NCBI GenBank assembly: GCA_964536805.1
Contig: CAZHYQ010000002.1
Coordinates: 124,001 to 188,000 of the forward strand
DNA from: Longilinea sp964536805
GTDB taxonomy: Bacteria; Chloroflexota; Anaerolineae; Anaerolineales; Anaerolineaceae
Direction of reading: 5' to 3'
DNA length: 64,000 nt
Shown: positions 8,422 to 16,035 of the stretch, piece after piece
Position numbering within the stretch: position 1 is the stretch's first letter
Layout of the letters: each line of letters opens with the position of its first letter
The notes under the pieces: model-generated
Told to the model about the DNA's origin: nothing
The model's database searches: none
The model's input: the letters and a program-made list of their open reading frames with translations, nothing else
Program-made: the position numbers and the translations under genes

Positions 8422-8443
8422 TTGCGCTGGCGCAAAGTATAAT
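8422..8443 (+). promoter_or_regulatory. Palindrome and -10 element upstream of proS
   Basis: A perfect palindrome TTGCGC-TG-GCGCAA (8422-8435) abuts a consensus TATAAT (8438-8443), 34 nt before the proS start. No good -35 is seen at 16-18 nt, which would suit an activated or repressor-occluded promoter. No T-box features are seen. Confidence 0.3.
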
Positions 8444-8476
8444 AACACCCATCGATCCGTTTCCAGGAGGTTCCGA

Positions 8477-10231
8477 ATGCGATTATCGCGTCTTTTTGGC
8501 CAGACTTTGCGGGCAGCCCCCGCCGATGTGGAAGTTGCCAGCCATCAATTTCTTGTGCGTGCCGGTTTCATTCGCCAACAAGCCGCCGGCATATTCAGTG
8601 CATTACCGCTGGCGCGGCGCAGCCTGGCGCGCATCGAAACCATCCTGCGCGAGGAGATTAATACCATCGGCGGCCAGGAAATGACCATGCCGGTTGTGCA
8701 ATCGGCGGATATCTGGAAAGAGAGCGGCCGCTGGTTTCAAATTGGCGCTGAGATGGGCCGTTTCAAGGACCGCAACAATCACGACATGGCGTTGGCAATG
8801 ACACATGAAGAGGTGGTCGGCCAGTTGGTGCGCGGCGAGATCAAATCCTACCGCCAGCTTCCCGCCCTGGTATATCACATCCAGACCAAATTCCGCGATG
8901 ATCCCCGCCCGCGGGCCGGATTAATCCGCGTGCGCGAATTTACCATGCTCGACAGCTATTCGCTCGATTCCAGCTGGCAAGGTCTCGAAGAACAGTATCA
9001 GGCGCATTACGACGCCTATTTCAACATCTTCCGGCGCTGCGGGCTGCCCGTGGTGGCCGTGAAATCGGATACCGGCATGATGGGCGGCAAGGTGGCCCAC
9101 GAATACATGTACCTGACCCCCATCGGCGAGGATACGCTGCTCTTCTGCGATGCTTGCGGTTATTCGGCCAACCGCCAGGTGGCACGCTTCGCCCGCCCGG
9201 CTGTGACGGCCGAACCGCCGCTGCCGCTTGAAAAAGTCGCTACGCCAGGCGCCAGCAGCATCGATGAACTGGCCGCCTTTCTGAATATCCCCGCTAGTCG
9301 CACAGCCAAGGCGGTTTTTTACACCGCTGAAATGACCGATCCGCTGGGCAAGGTTGCCAGCCGGTTCGTCTTCGCGTTGGTGCGAGGCGATATGGAAGTG
9401 AATGAGACCAAACTGGCCAACCTGATTGGCGCGCGCGACCTCCGCCCGGCCACCCCGGAAGAAATCAAGGTAACCGGCGCTGAGGCTGGTTATGCCTCTC
9501 CGGTCGGGTTGCGCGGCGTGCTGATCATTGCGGATGAGCTCATTCCGCAGTCGCCCAACCTGGTGGCCGGCGCCAATGAACCCGGCTACCACCTGCGCAA
9601 CGTCAACTACGGCCGCGATTTTACCGCCAGCCGCGTGGGAGATATCGCCGCCGCCGGCGAAGGTGCTCCCTGCCCGGAATGTGGATCTGCCATGCGATCC
9701 TCGCGCGGCGTGGAGGTTGGCAACATTTTTCAGCTGGGTACGCGCTATTCGGATGCGCTGGACTGTAAATTCATTGCCGAGGACGGCAGCGAGCAACCCG
9801 TCATCATGGGCTCCTACGGCATTGGGGTTGGCCGTTTGTTGGCCTGCATCGCCGAGGAATACCATGATGAAAAAGGTTTGCGTTGGCCCGCCAGCGTGGC
9901 GCCATTTGCCCTGCACCTGGTAGCCCTGGCCGGAAAGAAAGAACCCGTGCTTGAAACAGCGGAGAATCTGGTCGCTGAATTGACCGCCGCCGGGCTTGAG
10001 CCGCTCTATGACGACCGCAATGAAAGCGCCGGCATCAAGTTCAACGATGCCGACCTGGTGGGCATGCCGCTGCGGTTGACGGTTAGTGAGCGTTCTCTCC
10101 AGCAAGGCGGCGTGGAGTTCAAACTGCGCGCCAAAGATGAAAAATGGATTGTGCCGCTGGCTGAGACGGTTGAGGCTGTCCGGAAGATCAACGCGGATCT
10201 GCTCGAACCCTTCCGCTTCAAACTAGCTTAA
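8477..10231 (+). CDS. proS: Prolyl-tRNA synthetase, bacterial type with editing domain
   Basis: Charges tRNA-Pro with proline in the cytosol. 584 residues, the length of the bacterial (ProS type 1) form. Motif 1 region is near 40-70, motif 2 contains RDDPRPRAGLIRVREFTMLDSYS (about 135-157), and motif 3 reads MGSYGIGVGRLL. The INS/YbaK-like editing domain, which removes mis-charged alanine, fills about residues 230-390. The C-terminal anticodon-binding domain follows. Start ATG 8477 has CAGGAGG 6 nt upstream. Confidence 0.97.
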   Translation: MRLSRLFGQTLRAAPADVEVASHQFLVRAGFIRQQAAGIFSALPLARRSLARIETILREEINTIGGQEMTMPVVQSADIWKESGRWFQIGAEMGRFKDRNNHDMALAMTHEEVVGQLVRGEIKSYRQLPALVYHIQTKFRDDPRPRAGLIRVREFTMLDSYSLDSSWQGLEEQYQAHYDAYFNIFRRCGLPVVAVKSDTGMMGGKVAHEYMYLTPIGEDTLLFCDACGYSANRQVARFARPAVTAEPPLPLEKVATPGASSIDELAAFLNIPASRTAKAVFYTAEMTDPLGKVASRFVFALVRGDMEVNETKLANLIGARDLRPATPEEIKVTGAEAGYASPVGLRGVLIIADELIPQSPNLVAGANEPGYHLRNVNYGRDFTASRVGDIAAAGEGAPCPECGSAMRSSRGVEVGNIFQLGTRYSDALDCKFIAEDGSEQPVIMGSYGIGVGRLLACIAEEYHDEKGLRWPASVAPFALHLVALAGKKEPVLETAENLVAELTAAGLEPLYDDRNESAGIKFNDADLVGMPLRLTVSERSLQQGGVEFKLRAKDEKWIVPLAETVEAVRKINADLLEPFRFKLA

Positions 10232-10246
10232 CGGTAAAATCAACTC

Positions 10247-11431
10247 ATGAGCAAACCCATTCCCCCCATCGTCCCCATGTCCTCCCCCGATCTGTCGGAT
10301 ACCGACCGCCAGGCGGTTATGGCCGTTCTCGATACGCCCAACCTGAGCATCGGCCCAAAAATCGATGAGTTTGAAGCGGCTTTCTGCCGCCTGACCGGCG
10401 CGAAATACGCTGTGGGAGTCAATTCCGGCACGGCTGGATTGCACCTGTGTGTCCGCGCCGCCGATATCGGCCTGGGCGACCTGGTCCTCACCACCCCGTT
10501 CTCCTTTGTCGCTTCCAGCAACGTCCTGCTGTTTGAGGGCGCTACGCCGGTATTTGTCGATATCGATCCGGTCACCGGCAACATGGATGTTGAACAGACC
10601 TCCAACGCCGCCCGCGACCTGGCGGAGGGCGGCGCTGCGGCCAAACGCTGGCTGCCCCGATTGAATGCGCCAGTTCACGGCCGGCTGAACGGCATTTTGG
10701 GTGTGGACGTTTTCGGCCAGCCTGCCGATTGGGATTACTTGCGCCAGACCGCTGAGAAGCACAATCTGACGCTGATTGAAGACTCCTGCGAAGCGCTGGG
10801 CGCCGAATACAAGGGCCGCACGGCTGGTCTCGAAGGCAAATACGGCGTCTTTGGCTTTTATCCCAACAAGCAAATCACCACCGGCGAAGGCGGCATGATC
10901 GTCACAAACGACGAAACAGCCGCTGCCCGCATGCGCGCTCTGCGCAACCAGGGCCGGGCGCCTGGCGACACCTGGCTGCAGCATACCCACCTGGGCTACA
11001 ACTACCGCCTGGATGAACTTAGCGCTGCGCTGGGGCTTTCCCAGCTGATGCGCCTGGAAGAGCTGATGCACAAACGCCAGCGCACTGCCGATTGGTACGC
11101 CCGCCACCTGCAGGGCATCGCTGGCATTGAAACGCCGCAGATGGTGCCCAGTACCACGCGGGTGAGCTGGTTCGTTTATGTCATCCGCGTCGCCCCCGGC
11201 ATCGACCGCCAGGGGCTGGCCGAACGGCTGGCAGAGCGCGGTATCCCGGTGCGGCCTTATTTCCTGCCGATTCATTTGCAACCCTACATGGTCGAGCGCT
11301 TCGGGTACCGTCCCGGCGATTATCCGGTTACCGAGGATCTGGGTGCGCGTGGGCTGGCGCTGCCCTTCTCCGGCGTAATGAGCGAAGAACAGGTCGGCCT
11401 GGTGTGCCAGGCGCTGCGCGAGGTGCTCTGA
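10247..11431 (+). CDS. DegT/DnrJ/EryC1/StrS-family PLP aminotransferase
   Basis: 394 residues, typical of sugar aminotransferases that convert keto-sugars of nucleotide sugars to amino sugars. The fold type I features are GVNSGTAGLHLC near residue 65, EDSCEALGAEY near 180, and the PLP-binding Lys208 in YPNKQITTGEGG. The particular sugar is not readable. It follows proS by 15 bp and is followed at 8 bp by a membrane protein; no other sugar genes lie nearby, so it may serve surface glycan synthesis encoded elsewhere. Confidence 0.92.
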   Translation: MSKPIPPIVPMSSPDLSDTDRQAVMAVLDTPNLSIGPKIDEFEAAFCRLTGAKYAVGVNSGTAGLHLCVRAADIGLGDLVLTTPFSFVASSNVLLFEGATPVFVDIDPVTGNMDVEQTSNAARDLAEGGAAAKRWLPRLNAPVHGRLNGILGVDVFGQPADWDYLRQTAEKHNLTLIEDSCEALGAEYKGRTAGLEGKYGVFGFYPNKQITTGEGGMIVTNDETAAARMRALRNQGRAPGDTWLQHTHLGYNYRLDELSAALGLSQLMRLEELMHKRQRTADWYARHLQGIAGIETPQMVPSTTRVSWFVYVIRVAPGIDRQGLAERLAERGIPVRPYFLPIHLQPYMVERFGYRPGDYPVTEDLGARGLALPFSGVMSEEQVGLVCQALREVL

Positions 11432-11438
11432 TCCGGCG

Positions 11439-12356
11439 ATGAACAGCAGCCGGCCGGTTTCCACTGCTTCGGTTTTTATCCCTCCGCGGAGACGCGGTTT
11501 GATTTTCCTGTCCAGCGCGGTGGCGGTCTTCGGTCTGGCCGGTACAGTCTGCCTGGTATTGGCGCTCAGGCAGCAAGTCGGCGCGATGTTTGTCGTTTTC
11601 CTGCTACTGGCAGTCATTTTTTATCTCCCCATCCCGCTGTTGGCCTACCGCGCATATGCGCTGCTCAACGCCGGCTATGCGCTCGAACGCGACGGCTTAC
11701 GCCTGCGTTGGGGCTTGCGCGCCGAGGATATTCCTTTGCCGGAGATCGAATGGGTGCGCCCGGCAGGCGAAATGGGCTTTCACCTGCCGCTGCCACTGCT
11801 GGCGCTGCCGGGAGGGCTGCTGGGAGCGCGCCATCTGCCGGAATTAGGCAGCGTGGAATTTATCGCCGCGGAAGAAAAAAACCTGCTACTGGTGGCCACC
11901 CAGCACAAAATCTACGCCATCTCCCCGGCCGACTCGGGGGCATTCGTGCAGGCTTTCCAACGCGCCATCGAATTAGGCAGCCTGGCGCCGCTGCCTTCCT
12001 ATTCCTCCCAACCGGTGGCCTTTCTGGTGCGCGTCTGGCGCGATATGCCCGCCCGGCTGTTATTAATGGCAGGTCTGGGGTTGACCCTGGCGCTGTTTAT
12101 TCAAGCCAGCCTGCTGATTCCCGGGCGGGCGCAGATTTCACTCGGGTTTTCACCTGCCGGTCAGCCGCTGGAAGCCGGACCTGCCGAACGCCTGCTGCTG
12201 CTGCCGGTGCTGGCGGCTTTTACCTACGCCATCAACCTGATTGGCGGGCTGTATTTATTCCGTTCCGATACCCGCCGTCCGGTGTCCTATTTGCTGTGGC
12301 TGAGCAGTGTGCTTACCCCGCTTCTGCTGATCATCGCCGTGATCGTGATGGTGTAA
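11439..12356 (+). CDS. Membrane protein with a PH-like cytosolic domain, unknown function
   Basis: 305 residues. Two hydrophobic helices at about 25-70, then a soluble stretch of about 130 residues containing LRLRWGLRAEDIPLPEIEWVRP, similar in style to bacterial PH-like (YdbS/bPH) domains, then three C-terminal helices from about residue 200. I do not recognise a named family with certainty. It starts 8 bp after the aminotransferase and may be co-transcribed. Confidence 0.6.
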   Translation: MNSSRPVSTASVFIPPRRRGLIFLSSAVAVFGLAGTVCLVLALRQQVGAMFVVFLLLAVIFYLPIPLLAYRAYALLNAGYALERDGLRLRWGLRAEDIPLPEIEWVRPAGEMGFHLPLPLLALPGGLLGARHLPELGSVEFIAAEEKNLLLVATQHKIYAISPADSGAFVQAFQRAIELGSLAPLPSYSSQPVAFLVRVWRDMPARLLLMAGLGLTLALFIQASLLIPGRAQISLGFSPAGQPLEAGPAERLLLLPVLAAFTYAINLIGGLYLFRSDTRRPVSYLLWLSSVLTPLLLIIAVIVMV

Positions 12357-12396
12357 GAATTCCTCTGTATGCTTTCATTCGCCATTACTTCATTAA

Positions 12397-13758
12397 ATGT
12401 ACAATATTGGTATGCCATTTTCTGAAATCTCTTTTGCGCAACTCGGCCTCGGCCTCCTGCTGGCCGCGCTGATCGCTTTCCTGGCTTACCGCATCCGCTC
12501 GCTCAACCGCGACGGCTCACTGGCGGCGGCATTGTTGGGCACGGTTGTCTTCGGATTGGGCGGGCTGCGCTGGGCGCTGCTGCTGCTGGCTTTCTTCATT
12601 TCCTCCAGCGCGCTGACGCGCCTCTTCGGACGCCGCAAGCGCGAGCTGGATGAGAAGTTCAGCAAGGGCGGGCAGCGCGACGCGGCCCAGGTGCTGGCCA
12701 ACGGCGGCGTGGCCGGGCTGTTTGTGCTGCTGCAGGCTGTTTTCCCTACCGCGGCCTGGCCGTGGGCGGGTTTCGCCGGCGCGCTGGCGGCGGTCAATGC
12801 TGATACCTGGGCCACCGAATTGGGCGTGCTCAGCCGCGCGCAGCCAATGCTGATCACCACCCGCCAGCCGGTCGAGCGCGGCACCTCGGGCGGTATCACC
12901 CGTGCCGGTACCTTCGCCTCCTTCGGCGGCGCGTTTCTGATCGGTCTGCTGGCGGCTTGGGTCTGGCCGGGCGGTGCGCTGGATGGCTTCACTTTTCTCA
13001 CCCGCGCCGGTTGGATCGGGTTGTTCGGCCTGCTCGGCAGTCTGCTGGACTCATTGCTTGGGGCAACGGTTCAAGCGATCTATTACTGCCCGGCTTGCAA
13101 AAAAGAAACCGAACGCCACCCGCTGCATACCTGCGGTACCGCCACCACGCGCAAGCGCGGTCTACCCTGGTTGAACAATGACTGGGTCAATGCTGCCTGT
13201 TCGCTGTGCGGCGCCCTTCTGGCAGTGGCCGCCGTCCTGTTGCCTGCCAGCCCGCTGCTTTCCGCCCAACTCTCACCCTCAGGAGGTGAAGCCATGCCAA
13301 CCATCTCGCTCTCCTCGCTGGCTTTTGCCAACAGCCAACCCATTCCGGAAATGTATACCTGCGACGGCAAAAACATTTCCCCCGCGCTGCAGTGGAGCGG
13401 CGTGCCGGCGGAGGCTAAAAGCCTGGCTCTTGTCGTCGAGGACCCGGATGCGCCGATGGGCACGTTCACCCACTGGGTACTCTATAATTTACCGCCCAAC
13501 CTGGCCGGTCTCAATGAAGGCGTACCCCGCCTGGCCACCCTGGCCAACCTGGGCGTACAGGGGGTGAATGATTTTCGCAAAACCGCCTACGATGGTCCCT
13601 GCCCGCCCGCCGGAAAACCGCACCGCTATTTCTTTAGACTATACTCATTGGATTTGTTGCCGTCGCTGCCGGGCGGCTTGACGCGGCTAAAACTGCTCGA
13701 TCAGATGCAGGGGCACATTCTGGCCCAGGGTGAATGGATGGGAACCTACCAGCGTTGA
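12397..13758 (+). CDS. DUF92 membrane protein fused in frame to a YbhB/YbcL (PEBP) domain
   Basis: One open frame of 453 residues. Residues ~10-285 are DUF92: about seven membrane helices, the SLNRDGSLAAALLG start, ADTWATELG, and GTSGGIT, with a YYCPACKKE segment. In plants this family includes VTE6-type phytyl-phosphate kinases. Residues 300-453 are a phosphatidylethanolamine-binding-like domain: EDPDAPMGTFTHWV and GPCPPAGKPHRYFFRLYSLD. The PEBP part has its own ATG at 13294 behind AGGAGGTGA, so two separate proteins in the same frame, or a fusion plus a short form, are all possible. Start may be 12397 or 12412; neither has a clear SD. Confidence 0.8.
   Translation: MYNIGMPFSEISFAQLGLGLLLAALIAFLAYRIRSLNRDGSLAAALLGTVVFGLGGLRWALLLLAFFISSSALTRLFGRRKRELDEKFSKGGQRDAAQVLANGGVAGLFVLLQAVFPTAAWPWAGFAGALAAVNADTWATELGVLSRAQPMLITTRQPVERGTSGGITRAGTFASFGGAFLIGLLAAWVWPGGALDGFTFLTRAGWIGLFGLLGSLLDSLLGATVQAIYYCPACKKETERHPLHTCGTATTRKRGLPWLNNDWVNAACSLCGALLAVAAVLLPASPLLSAQLSPSGGEAMPTISLSSLAFANSQPIPEMYTCDGKNISPALQWSGVPAEAKSLALVVEDPDAPMGTFTHWVLYNLPPNLAGLNEGVPRLATLANLGVQGVNDFRKTAYDGPCPPAGKPHRYFFRLYSLDLLPSLPGGLTRLKLLDQMQGHILAQGEWMGTYQR
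13281..13296 (+). promoter_or_regulatory. Near-perfect internal ribosome binding site and ATG for the PEBP domain
   Basis: AGGAGGTGA (13281-13289), complementary to nine bases of the usual 16S 3' end, sits 4 nt before ATG 13294. That ATG is codon 300 of the DUF92-PEBP frame and begins MPTISLSSLAF, exactly the expected N-terminus of a stand-alone YbhB protein. Confidence 0.75.
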
Positions 13759-14999
13759 CATTCTTCCTCCGCCGCCAGCCCTGGCCCGCCGAACGCGTAT
13801 ATCTACTCTACAGTTTTGCCACCGCGCTGCTGTTTGGCCTCATTTTCACCGCCAGCGCGGTTTACCAGGTCACCATCGCCAGGTTGGATGCGCTGCAACT
13901 GGTGCTGGTCGGTACGGTGCTCGAGTTTTCCATTTTTCTTTTTGAAATCCCCACCGGCGTTGTCGCGGATGTCAAATCCCGCCGGCTTTCGGTCATCATT
14001 GGCACAGTCCTGATCGGCTGCGGTTTCATCCTGGAAGGGTCGTGGCCGAGTTTCCTGCCCATCCTGTTTGCCCAGGTTTTGTGGGGCATTGGCTACACCT
14101 TCACCAGCGGCGCTCTGCAAGCCTGGATCAGCGACGAGATCGGCGAGGAAAACGCCGGAAAGGCATTTTTACGCGGCGCAAGGTTCGACCAAAGCGGCGA
14201 ATTGGTCGGCATTCTGCCGGCCATCGCCCTGTCATTCTGGCGCGTGAACGTGCCGATTGTGGCCGGCGGGATTCTGTTCATTGCGTTGGCGGCGGTGCTG
14301 GTGCTGCGGATGCCGGAAAACGGCTTCCATCCCACCCCGCCCGGCGAACGCTCCACCTGGCAGCACATGCTGGCCACTTTTACCGATGGTCTAAGTATGC
14401 TGCGCAAACGGCCGGTACTTTACACCATTCTGGGCATCGGCCTGTTCTACGGACTGTATTCAGAAGGTTTTGACAGGCTCTGGACGCCGTCGCTGATCGA
14501 ACGCTTCACTTTTCCGGCTCAGGAAACGCTACCGCTGGTGGTGTGGTTTGGCCTGCTGCGTGCCGGTGCGTTGTTGATTTCGATGGCGGCCAATAGCTGG
14601 GCGCAGCGCCGTGTCGATCTGTCCCGGCCGGTTCAATTGGTGCGCACTTTTGCTGCCAGCAGCGCTGCGCTGGTGGCCAGCCTGTTTCTATTTGCAGTCA
14701 GCCGCAATATGCTGCTGGCGATCGGCATGTTGTGGTCCATTTCCATGCTGCGCCAGTTGAACGGCCCGCTTTACACAGCCTGGGTCAACCAGCGCCTTGA
14801 GCCGCAGGTGCGCGCCACGGTCATATCGCTCAGCAGCCAGGTGGATGCCCTGGGCCAGATCATCGCCGGGCCATTGGTGGGACTGTTGGCGCGCGATACC
14901 AGCCTGCGGAACGGTCTGCTGGCCTCTGGTGCACTGCTGGCGCCGGTGCTGTTATTTTTTATCCATGCGCTGCGAAACCATGAAAGTGGAAATCACTGA
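13734..14999 (+). CDS. MFS transporter
   Basis: About 420 residues with 12 predicted helices and the MFS loop 2-3 motif region (GVVADVKSRRLSVIIG). Central cytosolic loop near residues 195-220. Substrate unknown; the family resembles putative multidrug or sugar exporters. The frame opens at ATG 13734, overlapping the PEBP end by 25 nt, but a TTG at 13755 overlaps the stop as TTGA and begins MTFFLRRQPW, the same arrangement as the bactofilin/CPBP junction, and is equally likely to be the true start. Confidence 0.88.
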   Translation: MDGNLPALTFFLRRQPWPAERVYLLYSFATALLFGLIFTASAVYQVTIARLDALQLVLVGTVLEFSIFLFEIPTGVVADVKSRRLSVIIGTVLIGCGFILEGSWPSFLPILFAQVLWGIGYTFTSGALQAWISDEIGEENAGKAFLRGARFDQSGELVGILPAIALSFWRVNVPIVAGGILFIALAAVLVLRMPENGFHPTPPGERSTWQHMLATFTDGLSMLRKRPVLYTILGIGLFYGLYSEGFDRLWTPSLIERFTFPAQETLPLVVWFGLLRAGALLISMAANSWAQRRVDLSRPVQLVRTFAASSAALVASLFLFAVSRNMLLAIGMLWSISMLRQLNGPLYTAWVNQRLEPQVRATVISLSSQVDALGQIIAGPLVGLLARDTSLRNGLLASGALLAPVLLFFIHALRNHESGNH

Positions 15000-15333
15000 T
15001 CCTGCCAGTTTTCCTTGTTTTTTCTGAAAAATATTTGTCGCTAGAATTTCTCCTGATGAAGTAATTTGTGAAATATCTTGCGTTAAAAATGAGTAAAATA
15101 TTCATCCGATTGCCTATCCGGCGGATGGATGGTAAGATCTTTTACTGGAGCGGGCACCTTACAGATTCGTTTGGAAATACCCACTTTTACTTAACCGCCG
15201 GACCTGTTATAGTTTTCTTGTAGGTTTACGGATTGCTTACACTTGAGCCCCAGGATATTGACCTTTTGGTAATATGGGGTATATTATTATTACCAGAAGT
15301 GTAGTGGGGCGATAGAACTGGGAGTATTCTATT
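15000..15333. other. Non-coding region upstream of the Tad-type genes
   Basis: No gene. It contains a long-range inverted repeat TCCGGCGG / CCGCCGGA (15117-15124 and 15195-15202) enclosing GTAAG / CTTAC (15132-15136, 15158-15162), which could fold into a nested stem if transcribed, and the promoter candidate at 15258-15285. Confidence 0.5.
15258..15285 (+). promoter_or_regulatory. Candidate promoter of the Tad-type operon
   Basis: TTGACC (15258-15263), 16-nt spacer, TATATT (15280-15285); initiation would fall near 15292, about 40 nt before the first start codon. Confidence 0.45.
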
Positions 15334-16029
15334 TTGTTTCAATTGCTGAAGCGGTTTAAGTTAAGGAACAGGAACAAGGGCCAATCCTTTTTGGAATTGG
15401 CACTCGTGCTGCCTGTCTTATTGCTTATGCTATTGGGCGTTACCGAAGTGGCTTTCTATATCGGAGCTTACATGGATGTGGTGGATCTGACCCGCGAAGC
15501 AGCCCGGTTTGCATCCGTGCGCGATCCATCGGCTGTGAATTCGGATTATGACTGCAGCGCCGGAAGCGACCTCAATTTCTTCTACGACACGGCCTGCGTG
15601 ATCTCGCCGCCGGCCGGTACGCCGGGCTGTATCAGCACCTTTTGCAACGGCTTCAACCCCTACATCACACTGAACCCGGCCACGGACGATGTGGTCATTT
15701 CGGTATTCACCATTTCAGGCGGAGCGGTTTCTGACAGCACTGTCTTCTCGCTCTCCCACATTTTTGGTCCCACCGATAATTATAAGAAGGATTGCCAGGG
15801 CGCAACGGTGCGGTCAAGTCCCTATTACTCAACTTCCCGAGTCAACTCGCTGCTGCTCAGTGATGCCCCTGGTAACAAGGGCTATGTGGCGGTTGAAGTT
15901 TATTATTGTTACGATCAGGTTTTTGGCATCCCCCTTGTCACCGATTTCATCCCCAATCCGCTTCAGATCCACGCATATACGCTCATGCCGCTGCCGGCTG
16001 CCCAACCGACCCCGACGCCCATCCCATAA
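15334..16029 (+). CDS. TadE-like surface/pilus assembly protein
   Basis: 231 residues from a TTG start with GGGAG about 9 nt upstream. The N-terminal pattern NKGQSFLELALVLPVLLLML is the TadE/TadG signature: a prepilin-like Glu in a single membrane helix with the rest outside. The external part (from ~residue 45) has several Cys pairs (CSAGSD, CVISPPAGTPGC, CNG), which suggests disulfides outside the cell. First of three genes on the strand; the Tad ATPase and secretin-like genes are not in the window. Confidence 0.85.
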   Translation: MFQLLKRFKLRNRNKGQSFLELALVLPVLLLMLLGVTEVAFYIGAYMDVVDLTREAARFASVRDPSAVNSDYDCSAGSDLNFFYDTACVISPPAGTPGCISTFCNGFNPYITLNPATDDVVISVFTISGGAVSDSTVFSLSHIFGPTDNYKKDCQGATVRSSPYYSTSRVNSLLLSDAPGNKGYVAVEVYYCYDQVFGIPLVTDFIPNPLQIHAYTLMPLPAAQPTPTPIP

Positions 16030-16035
16030 AAGATC

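Noticed and set aside
8921..10105. 394-residue frame antisense to proS
   Set aside because: proS is fully conserved on the other strand; the antisense frame has no recognisable domain or SD.
10223..11617. 464-residue frame antisense to the DegT aminotransferase
   Set aside because: Low-complexity translation with no motif; the plus-strand gene is clear.
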